The notes beneath the pieces were generated by a model. It worked only from the letters and a program-made list of their open reading frames with translations. It made no database searches and was not told the origin of the DNA. Shown here piece by piece: positions 5,404 to 11,424 of a stretch of 11,424 bases of DNA; the stretch's first letter is position 1; each line of letters opens with the position of its first letter. A program made the position numbers and the translations under genes. Source of the stretch: Dehalococcoidia bacterium (GTDB lineage Bacteria; Chloroflexota; Dehalococcoidia; Dehalococcoidales; CSSed11-197); assembly GCA_003552785.1 (NCBI GenBank), contig PUOQ01000103.1, positions 1 to 11,424 on the forward strand. The letters are read 5' to 3'.

Positions 5404-6603
5404 ATGAGAAGTAAAGTGGTTTTGGCCTACAGCGGCGGGCTGGATACGTCTGCTGCCATAAAATGGCTGGACGAGAAATATGACATGGATGTAATCGCAG
5501 TTACCATCGACGTCGGCAATGAAAAGGATTTTACCCAGGTTAAAGATAAAGCGCTTAAAGCCGGTGCGATAAAATGTGAAGTTATCGATGCAAAAAACGA
5601 TTTTGTTGATGAATATATTTTTCCTGCCCTCAAAGCCAATGCCTACTATGAATTCGAGTATCCTCTGGCAACAGCCCTTTCAAGGCCACTGATGGCCAAG
5701 TTGATGGTTGACATAGCCCGCAAAGAGGGTGCTTCAGCTATTGCTCATGGCTGCACCGGTAAAGGAAACGACCAGGTGCGCTTTGAAGTTTCCACTGCTT
5801 CACTGGCTCCGGAGCTGAAGTCAATTGCGCCGGCCCGGGAATGGGGAATGACACGTGAAGAAACCATAAATTATGCGTTAAAGCACAACATTCCGGTTCC
5901 GGTTACCGTTGAAACACCTTATTCCATTGACGCCAATATCTGGGGCAGGTCTATCGAATGCGGTATTCTTGAAGATCCCTGGAACGAACCACTGGAAGAT
6001 GCCTATGAAATGACCAGGTCCATTGAACAGGCCCCTGAAAACCCAGAATATATAGAAATCGGCTTTGACAAAGGCTTACCTGTTTCGTTTGACGGGCAAA
6101 ATTACGACGGGCTGGCAATGATACAAATGCTAAACCAGCTGGCCGGTAAACACGGCATTGGAAGAATCGACATGATTGAAAACCGCCTGGTGGGAATAAA
6201 ATCACGCGAGATTTACGAAGCCCCGGCTGCCATAACCCTGCTTAAAGCCCATCTTGGCCTGGAATCATTGGTGCTTTCCAAGATGCAAATGAACTTCAAG
6301 CAAAAATTGTCCCAGGAATATGCAGACCTTGTTTATAATGGTTTGTGGTTTTCAGCTCACCGCCAGGATTTGGCGGCTTATGTAGAAAGCACCCAACGAT
6401 TTGTGACCGGGACGGTTCGGCTCAAGCTGCACAAAGGCAACTGCATTGTTGTTGGCCGGAAATCACCCTATTCTATCTATTCCCATTCGCTGGCCACCTA
6501 TGATAAAGGAGATCTTTTTGACCAGGCAGCTGCACCCGGATTTATACACATCTGGGGCCTGCCATTAAAGACACAGTCCCAACTGCAAAAAGAAGAGGGT
6601 TAA
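5404..6603 (+). CDS. argG: Argininosuccinate synthase
   Basis: ArgG joins citrulline and aspartate with ATP to form argininosuccinate in the cytosol. From the ATG at 5404 it has 399 residues, the family length. The N-terminal AYSGGLDTS (8-16) is the ATP-pyrophosphatase loop. HGCTGKGNDQVRFE and IWGRSIECGILEDPWNEP are typical substrate-binding segments. A longer frame opens at TTG 5392, but GGAGGAA at 5394-5400 is clearly the ribosome-binding site for the ATG at 5404, so the shorter form is chosen. The gene follows the hydrolase by 55 bp, which contain a candidate promoter, and precedes argH by 2 bp. Confidence 0.97.
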   Translation: MRSKVVLAYSGGLDTSAAIKWLDEKYDMDVIAVTIDVGNEKDFTQVKDKALKAGAIKCEVIDAKNDFVDEYIFPALKANAYYEFEYPLATALSRPLMAKLMVDIARKEGASAIAHGCTGKGNDQVRFEVSTASLAPELKSIAPAREWGMTREETINYALKHNIPVPVTVETPYSIDANIWGRSIECGILEDPWNEPLEDAYEMTRSIEQAPENPEYIEIGFDKGLPVSFDGQNYDGLAMIQMLNQLAGKHGIGRIDMIENRLVGIKSREIYEAPAAITLLKAHLGLESLVLSKMQMNFKQKLSQEYADLVYNGLWFSAHRQDLAAYVESTQRFVTGTVRLKLHKGNCIVVGRKSPYSIYSHSLATYDKGDLFDQAAAPGFIHIWGLPLKTQSQLQKEEG

Positions 6604-6605
6604 TT

Positions 6606-7985
6606 ATGAGCCATATTCGCAGCCGTTTTTCCAAACCTCCCGAAGAGATGGTAATACACTACACGTCATCCCTGCCTTTTGATTACCGCCTTTACCCTGA
6701 AGATATTCAGGGGAGCATCGCCCATGCACGCATGCTTGCAAAGCAGGGAATCATATCCAAAAAAGAAGCAAGAGAAATTGAAAACGGACTGCTTGCTATA
6801 AAAACTGAACTGGATGAAGGCCGTTTTGAATATAAAACCGAACTCGAAGATATTCATATGGCTATAGAGTCCCGCCTGTTTGAATTAACAGGAGATGTTG
6901 CCGGTAAACTGCATACCGGCCGTTCGAGGAACGACCAGATTGCCCTTGACCTGCGTATGTTTATGAAGGAGCGCATTGCCGAAACATCCAGAGCCATAAC
7001 GAATCTTCAAGCGGCACTGGTCAAAAAAGCCGAAGAAAACATAGAAGTCATCATGCCGGGCTGCACCCACCTGCAACATGCACAACCGGTGCTTTTTGCT
7101 CATCACATGCTTGCCTACTTTGAAATGCTTGAAAGGGACAGGGAAAGGGCCAATGACTGCCTGAAACGCACAGATGTTATGCCCCTGGGGAGCGGAGCTC
7201 TGGCTGGCACCGGCTTTAATATCGACCGTGAATATGTAGCCCAGACACTTGGTTTTGGCAAATTAAGCAACAATTCACTGGATGCAGTTTGTGACCGCGA
7301 CTTTGTTATTGAATTCAATGCACTTGGCAGCATCATAATGATGCATTTATCAAGGCTGGCAGAAGAGATTATCATATGGTCTACGCCTGAGTACTCTTTT
7401 ATCGAACTCGATGAGGCTTACTCCACCGGTTCCAGTATTATGCCCCAGAAGAAAAACCCGGATGTAGCCGAGCTTGCCAGGGGTAAAACCGGCCGGGTTT
7501 ACGGGCACCTTATTGCAGCCCTGACAACCATGAAAGCCCTCCCTTTAAGCTACAATCGGGACCTGCAGGAAGATAAGGAGGGGCTATTTGATTGCATTGA
7601 TACCCTGCTTATGAGCCTGAACGTTTTTGCAGGCATGGTTGAAACCATGAAGGTGAACCGGGAAAGAATGGCCCTTGCGGCTACATTAAATTATACACTG
7701 GCAACAGATATTGCCGACTATCTGGTTAACAAGGGCCTGAGCTTCAGAGAAGCCCACCGGATTACTGGAAAGCTGGTTAATTATGCTGCCGGCAACAATA
7801 AACAGCTTGAAGATTTAAGTCTTGATGAATACCTTAATTTTTCAGACTGCTTTGAAGAGGGCGTATTAAATATTAACGCATCTTCGTCCGTCGAGGCACG
7901 AGACTTGCCAGGTGGCACGGCGACAAAACAAGTAACCCGGGCACTTGAAAAAGCCCGGGCTGTCCTGAAGAATAATCTCGGTTAA
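6606..7985 (+). CDS. argH: Argininosuccinate lyase
   Basis: ArgH splits argininosuccinate into arginine and fumarate, the last step of arginine synthesis. Its 459 residues match the fumarase/aspartase superfamily: HTGRSRNDQ (103-111), THLQHAQP (154-161, the catalytic-base region), and the signature GSSIMPQKKNPD (275-286) with the catalytic Ser in the mobile loop. The N-terminus reads SHIRSRFSKPPEEM in place of the more common LWGGRF version. GAGG about 8 nt upstream of the ATG lies in the argG 3' end, and the 2-nt gap after argG suggests coupled translation. The gene ends 4 bp from the convergent rpmB stop, and its 3' end contains a 7-bp hairpin (7936-7959). Confidence 0.97.
   Translation: MSHIRSRFSKPPEEMVIHYTSSLPFDYRLYPEDIQGSIAHARMLAKQGIISKKEAREIENGLLAIKTELDEGRFEYKTELEDIHMAIESRLFELTGDVAGKLHTGRSRNDQIALDLRMFMKERIAETSRAITNLQAALVKKAEENIEVIMPGCTHLQHAQPVLFAHHMLAYFEMLERDRERANDCLKRTDVMPLGSGALAGTGFNIDREYVAQTLGFGKLSNNSLDAVCDRDFVIEFNALGSIIMMHLSRLAEEIIIWSTPEYSFIELDEAYSTGSSIMPQKKNPDVAELARGKTGRVYGHLIAALTTMKALPLSYNRDLQEDKEGLFDCIDTLLMSLNVFAGMVETMKVNRERMALAATLNYTLATDIADYLVNKGLSFREAHRITGKLVNYAAGNNKQLEDLSLDEYLNFSDCFEEGVLNINASSSVEARDLPGGTATKQVTRALEKARAVLKNNLG
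7936..7959 (-). terminator. Possible rpmB terminator hairpin inside the argH 3' end
   Basis: CCCGGGC (7936-7942) and GCCCGGG (7953-7959) form a perfect 7-bp GC stem with a 10-nt loop. On the minus strand the stem is followed by TTACTTGTTTTG, a poor U-tract, so it may end rpmB transcripts. On the plus strand no T-run follows, so it is not a good argH terminator. Both repeats encode Ala-Arg/Arg-Ala codons, so chance is possible. Confidence 0.3.
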
Positions 7986-7989
7986 TTGT

Positions 7990-8181
7990 CTATTTTGCCG
8001 TGCTGCTCATCCTGCGCTGGCTCCTTCGACAACGAGTGCACAGTTTCATCCTTACAGCCTTGCCATCTACCATCATTTTTGCCGGGTGCACATTGGCAGA
8101 CCATTTGCGGTTGGTATGACGATTCGAGTGAGATACATTCGACCCGAATTGAACGTTCTTGCCACAAAAATCACACTTCAT
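7990..8181 (-). CDS. rpmB: 50S ribosomal protein L28
   Basis: This 63-residue ribosomal protein of the large subunit has the classic L28 pattern: MKCDFCGK, then VSHSNRHTNRKW, then PAKMMVDGKAVRMKLCTRCRR. Two CxxC pairs (C3/C6 and C48/C51) make this the zinc-binding form. The open frame runs upstream through the fakA region to 8517, but the true start is the ATG at 8179-8181. An AAAGGAG on the minus strand precedes it, with a rather long spacing of about 12 nt. It converges with argH (4-bp gap) and diverges from fakA, the same rpmB/fakA(yloV) divergence known in Bacillus, but without the intervening yloU/asp23 gene. Confidence 0.96.
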   Translation of the reverse strand: MKCDFCGKNVQFGSNVSHSNRHTNRKWSANVHPAKMMVDGKAVRMKLCTRCRRSQRRMSSTAK

Positions 8182-8198
8182 GCTATTATAATACTCCT

Positions 8199-8227
8199 TT
8201 GACGGATGGGTTGATTTGGTGTAGAAT
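8199..8227 (+). promoter_or_regulatory. Strong candidate promoter of fakA
   Basis: TTGACG (8199-8204, 5 of 6), an exact 17-bp spacer and TAGAAT (8222-8227, 5 of 6) make the best sigma-70-type promoter in the window. The start would be near 8234, with a leader of about 66 nt. The -35 overlaps the rpmB ribosome-binding sequence on the other strand (8194-8200), so any rpmB mRNA beginning further right would overlap the fakA mRNA. Confidence 0.65.
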
Positions 8228-8299
8228 GCCCGCATCTCAAGCGACTCTAACATCAACACTTTATCATAAAGCTTCGATTCATCGCAAGGATTTATAAAT

Positions 8300-9943
8300 A
8301 TGCAACAAACAAAGACGATTAACGGTAAAGACTTTCGAGAAATGTTTACCGTAGCCACTAACTGGCTTGAAAAAAGCGTTGATGAAGTCAATGCCCTCAA
8401 TGTTTTTCCCGTTCCCGATGGAGATACAGGCACAAACATGCTCCTGACCATGCATTCAGCCCTGGATGAAATTAAGGAAGGCGATACTAACAGCGTCGGA
8501 AAGGTTGCCAGGTCCATGTCAAAGGGAGCTCTTATGGGCGCCCGGGGAAACAGTGGCGTTATACTCTCCCAGATTCTTTCCGGGATGTCAAAGGAGCTTG
8601 AAAACGTAGAAAATCTCGATGGTGCCTGTATATCAAAAAGTTTTGAACAGGCCTCGAAAGCAGCCTACAAGGGAGTATCCAACCCGGTCGAAGGCACTAT
8701 TCTTACCGTTATCAAGGATATTGCCAAAGCCACCAAGGCCAAATCTTTAAATGGTATTGATGAACTTATTTCCATTATGGACGAGGCGGTTAACGCCGCC
8801 GGTGATTCTGTTGCAAATACACCCTCCTTGCTGAAGGTATTAAAGGATGCCGGTGTGGTTGACGCCGGTGGACAGGGGCTCTATATTATCCTTGACGGTG
8901 CCACAAGGTACCTGAAGGGGGAAACTGAAGCCATGCAATTTAGAAAACCCCAGATTATTTCCAGCAAACTCCCGCTCGCACCGGTATCAATCACCGCCCC
9001 TGAAAATATTTGCGTTGACGAAGTACCGTACGGTTATTGTACCAACCTTCTTTTAAAAGGCCAGAATTTAAATACAGAAAAAATTTCTACAAAACTAAAT
9101 AAAAAAGGTGAGTCACTGGTGGTTGTTGGTGATGAAAGCACCATAAGAATTCACCTGCATACCCTTGACCCGGGCGGAGTTATCAGCTACCTTACCACCC
9201 TGGGAACACTTGACAATGTCAATATCCAGAACATGGACGAGCAACATGAAGATTTTCTGGAGATGCAAAAGGAAAAGTCTCCAACCGGAGATATTTGCCT
9301 GGTAGCAGTGGCTTCAGGTGACGGTTTTGGTGAGGTATTTTCAAGCCTTGGAGTAAGCCATATCGTTCCAGGCGGCCAGACGATGAACCCTTCAACCAAG
9401 GATATATTTAATTCAATCGAAAAATCAAGCGCCCAGAACGTAATCATTCTGCCCAATAATAAAAATATTATTATGGCTGCAGAACAGGTTCAAAAATTAA
9501 CCAGTAAAAATATTAGAGTTGTACCCACTACAACCATGCCTCAGGGAGTCGCAGCGTTGCTTTCGTTTGATTATGACGCCGATTTTGAATCAAACTACCA
9601 GCTTATGACTGACGCCTTAAACAGCATAAAAACTGTCGAGCTGACCCGTGCGGTAAGGTCCACCAAAATTAACGGCTTTAACATCAAGCGCAAACAGGTA
9701 ATATCCATACTGGATGGAGAAATTGCGGCAGTTTCAGACACCTTTGTTGATGGCCTCAAGCAAACTCTTAAGGGCTGCGATCTGGACAATGCAGAGGTAA
9801 TTACACTATATTATGGAAAAGACTCGTCCGAAGATGATGCGCAATCAATTTCTAATACCATCTCAGCTAAATACCCGGATTTACAGGTTGAAGTAGTTAA
9901 GGGCGGCCAACCCCACTACAATTACATTTTATCTATCGAATAA
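8300..9943 (+). CDS. fakA: Fatty acid kinase catalytic subunit (DAK/YloV family)
   Basis: FakA phosphorylates fatty acids carried by FakB (DegV) proteins, yielding acyl-phosphate for phospholipid synthesis. Its 547 residues match the family (about 550). The N-terminal DhaL-like ATP-binding domain (1-205) has NVFPVPDGDTGTNM with Mg-binding D40 and D42, GARGNSGVILSQ (80-91) and VDAGGQGLY (187-195). The middle domain has YGYCTNLLL (C247) and IRIHLHTLDPG (H285, H287), like the Cys/His site of S. aureus FakA. The C-terminal DegV-like domain starts near 330 (ICLVAVASGDGFGEVF). An in-frame TAA just upstream and AAGGA 9 nt before the ATG fix the start. The two degV genes following at 16- and 27-bp gaps supply likely partners. 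In older annotation this is a dihydroxyacetone kinase-like protein, but it has no DhaK partner here. Confidence 0.93.
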   Translation: MQQTKTINGKDFREMFTVATNWLEKSVDEVNALNVFPVPDGDTGTNMLLTMHSALDEIKEGDTNSVGKVARSMSKGALMGARGNSGVILSQILSGMSKELENVENLDGACISKSFEQASKAAYKGVSNPVEGTILTVIKDIAKATKAKSLNGIDELISIMDEAVNAAGDSVANTPSLLKVLKDAGVVDAGGQGLYIILDGATRYLKGETEAMQFRKPQIISSKLPLAPVSITAPENICVDEVPYGYCTNLLLKGQNLNTEKISTKLNKKGESLVVVGDESTIRIHLHTLDPGGVISYLTTLGTLDNVNIQNMDEQHEDFLEMQKEKSPTGDICLVAVASGDGFGEVFSSLGVSHIVPGGQTMNPSTKDIFNSIEKSSAQNVIILPNNKNIIMAAEQVQKLTSKNIRVVPTTTMPQGVAALLSFDYDADFESNYQLMTDALNSIKTVELTRAVRSTKINGFNIKRKQVISILDGEIAAVSDTFVDGLKQTLKGCDLDNAEVITLYYGKDSSEDDAQSISNTISAKYPDLQVEVVKGGQPHYNYILSIE

Positions 9944-9959
9944 ATTCAGGAGGAAATAA

Positions 9960-10808
9960 ATGGTTAAAATAATAACGGACAGCACTTCTGACATAACTCA
10001 TGACCTGGCAAAATCTCTTGGCATTACTGTTGTGCCCCTAACCGTGTTTTTTGGCAAAGAGTCATATCTGGACCGGGTGGAAATTTCTACTGAAGAGTTT
10101 TATAAGCGCCTGGTTGATGATGTTTTTCCGACCACCACACAACCATCCCCCGGGGTATTTGCCGAAGTATATAACCAGCTCGCCGAAGAAACAAATGAAA
10201 TTGTTGTGCTTGTTATTTCTTCCAAGTTAAGCGGTACTTATCAGTCGGCCATAAATGCTATAAATATGGTAAAAAAGAAAAACGTTCGCATTGAAGTCAT
10301 AGACTCATTACAAACTGCTATGTCACTTGGCCTGATAGCTATAAGAGCTGCTCAAATCGCCGCTGAAGGTGCCAAGTTGGACGAAGTGGTCAAATCCATT
10401 AAAGACATGCAAACCAGGGTTCACCCTATTATGTATTTTGAAACCCTGAAATACTTGGCAAAGGGCGGACGCATCGGCAAAGCTCAGGGCCTTGTGGGCT
10501 CGCTTCTATCAATCAAGCCCATTATTACTCTGGACGAAGGTGTTGTTTCCCCCGTTACACGTGTTCGCTCCAAAAAAGCCGGTATGGACTATCTTTACAA
10601 TTTTGTTGTTGGCTACAAGGACAACATTGAAGCTCTGGCCATTGAACATGCTACTACTCCTGACGATGCTGACGAGCTCGTTGAGAGGGTGGCACCCATC
10701 TTTCCTAAAGAAAAAATTTTCCGCGCCGCAGTAAGCCCGGTACTTGGTACTTATATGGGCCCTAATGTTGTTGGAGTTTTTGTCCTGGAAAAGACTAAAA
10801 GCAGTTAA
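9960..10808 (+). CDS. DegV family fatty-acid-binding protein (FakB-like), copy 1
   Basis: This 282-residue DegV protein likely presents a fatty acid to FakA. An AGGAGG lies 6 nt before the ATG. Motifs: KIITDSTSD (3-11), TTTQPSPG (58-65) and SSKLSGTYQSA (87-97), which line the fatty-acid carboxylate site in solved structures, VIDSLQTAMSLG, ETLKYLAKGGRIGKA (161-175, with R171), and IKPIITLDEGVV. The C-terminal motif normally written GTHxGPG reads GTYMGPN (263-269), with Tyr265 replacing the usual His and Asn replacing Gly. That His helps bind the carboxylate or acyl-phosphate in characterised FakB proteins, so ligand handling may differ. The gene follows fakA by 16 bp and is followed by a second paralogue, suggesting FakB isoforms with different acyl-chain preference. 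Confidence 0.92.
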   Translation: MVKIITDSTSDITHDLAKSLGITVVPLTVFFGKESYLDRVEISTEEFYKRLVDDVFPTTTQPSPGVFAEVYNQLAEETNEIVVLVISSKLSGTYQSAINAINMVKKKNVRIEVIDSLQTAMSLGLIAIRAAQIAAEGAKLDEVVKSIKDMQTRVHPIMYFETLKYLAKGGRIGKAQGLVGSLLSIKPIITLDEGVVSPVTRVRSKKAGMDYLYNFVVGYKDNIEALAIEHATTPDDADELVERVAPIFPKEKIFRAAVSPVLGTYMGPNVVGVFVLEKTKSS

Positions 10809-10835
10809 GCTTAATATGAATATCGGGAGGTTGGC

Positions 10836-11424
10836 ATGGCTGTAAAGGTAGTAACCGACAGTACCGCCGATTTACCTCCGGAAGCGATCAAAGAATTCGG
10901 GATAAACATTGTTCCGGCCTATATCGCTTTTGAAGGCAAAACTTTCAGGGATGGCGTTGATATTACGCAGGATGAGATATATTACCGCATGGTTGAACTG
11001 AATCAAACTGCAACAACTTCCCAGCCACCTCCTTCGGATTTTGCCGATGTTTACAAGAGACTTCTTAAGGAAGCCGATGAAATAATATCTATCCAGGTTA
11101 CCAGCAAATTAAGCGGTATTTATAATTCTGCTGTTCAGGCTAAGAAAATGGTTGATCCGGAAAATCGGATTACTGTCATAGACTCAGAATCAGTGTCCAT
11201 GGGCCTTGGCCTTGTCACTCTGATGGCCGCCAGGCTGGCCAGGGCCGGTGAAAACCTGTCGCTTATTGCCGATGAGGTCAGGCAAAACATTACAGCTACG
11301 CATATTTGGGCTGCTTTCGATACGTTAAAATACCTGCACCGCGGTGGCAGAATTGGAAAAGCCAAAGCCTTATTCGGCAGCGTCCTTAATATTAAACCAT
11401 TGCTTACCATGCGTGGCGGCGAAA
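10836..11424 (+). CDS. DegV family fatty-acid-binding protein (FakB-like), copy 2, cut at window end
   Basis: The first 196 codons of a second DegV protein are present and the frame is open at the window edge. GGGAGG (10825-10830) lies 5 nt before the ATG. Visible motifs are VKVVTDSTADLP (3-14), TATTSQPPPSDF (58-69), TSKLSGIYNSA (89-99), VIDSESVSMGLG, DTLKYLHRGGRIGKAK (162-177, with R172) and LNIKPLLTMRGG. The C-terminal GTHxGPG region lies beyond the window, so it cannot be compared with copy 1. The 27-bp gap suggests co-transcription with fakA and copy 1. The two copies are clearly diverged paralogues rather than a recent duplication. Confidence 0.93.
   Translation, partial: MAVKVVTDSTADLPPEAIKEFGINIVPAYIAFEGKTFRDGVDITQDEIYYRMVELNQTATTSQPPPSDFADVYKRLLKEADEIISIQVTSKLSGIYNSAVQAKKMVDPENRITVIDSESVSMGLGLVTLMAARLARAGENLSLIADEVRQNITATHIWAAFDTLKYLHRGGRIGKAKALFGSVLNIKPLLTMRGGE

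Noticed and set aside
7986..8297. 103-residue plus-strand frame across rpmB
   Set aside because: It is antisense to rpmB, Cys/Ser/His-rich as expected for a shadow, and has no start signal.
8182..8517. Upstream extension of the rpmB frame to a 175-residue protein
   Set aside because: The extension is antisense to fakA and lacks L28 similarity. The L28 family begins at MKCDFCGK.

Overview
This is an 11.4 kb piece of a bacterial chromosome holding two metabolic loci plus housekeeping genes. The ArgB (VHGGAN), ArgH N-terminus (SHIRSRFSK), the small winged-helix protein, the PRC-barrel-like protein and the L28 all resemble, from memory, proteins of Chloroflexota, possibly Dehalococcoidia. A deep-branching Firmicute cannot be excluded, because the rpmB/fakA divergence is also a Bacillus-type arrangement. 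No mobile-element protein, CRISPR array or rRNA is visible.

Layout. On the minus strand lie tRNA-Lys(TTT) at 74-146 with its own promoter, then a 71-residue PRC-barrel-like protein (290-505). A 328-bp divergent intergenic region (506-833) is rich in inverted repeats and promoter-like elements. From 834 the plus strand carries a 108-residue winged-helix protein, argJ, argB, argD, an unrecognised exported alpha/beta-hydrolase, argG and argH, ending at 7985. rpmB (L28, minus) converges on argH with a 4-bp gap. It is divergent from a plus-strand lipid locus: fakA (8300-9943) and two tandem degV/fakB paralogues, the second cut by the window end.

How the genes work together. ArgJ, ArgB and ArgD carry out the acetylated half of ornithine synthesis, with ArgJ recycling the acetyl group. 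ArgG and ArgH convert citrulline to arginine. argC and argF, needed to join these steps, are absent and must lie elsewhere. FakA phosphorylates fatty acids presented by DegV/FakB proteins, so 8300-11424 looks like an exogenous or recycled fatty-acid activation module.

Most notable signals. (1) A ~29-bp imperfect inverted repeat flanks the winged-helix gene (702-730 and 1165-1192). Each arm touches a promoter-like element, suggesting twin operators, although a long-range RNA helix is possible. (2) argJ has no Shine-Dalgarno sequence, and a promoter is placed so that transcription could start at its ATG. (3) A second ~20-bp inverted repeat lies at 549-610 upstream of the PRC-barrel gene. (4) A signal-peptide-bearing serine hydrolase is embedded in the arg cluster. 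(5) The first DegV has Tyr where the family usually has His in the C-terminal GTHxGPG motif. The operator, promoter and leaderless calls are pattern-based inferences.
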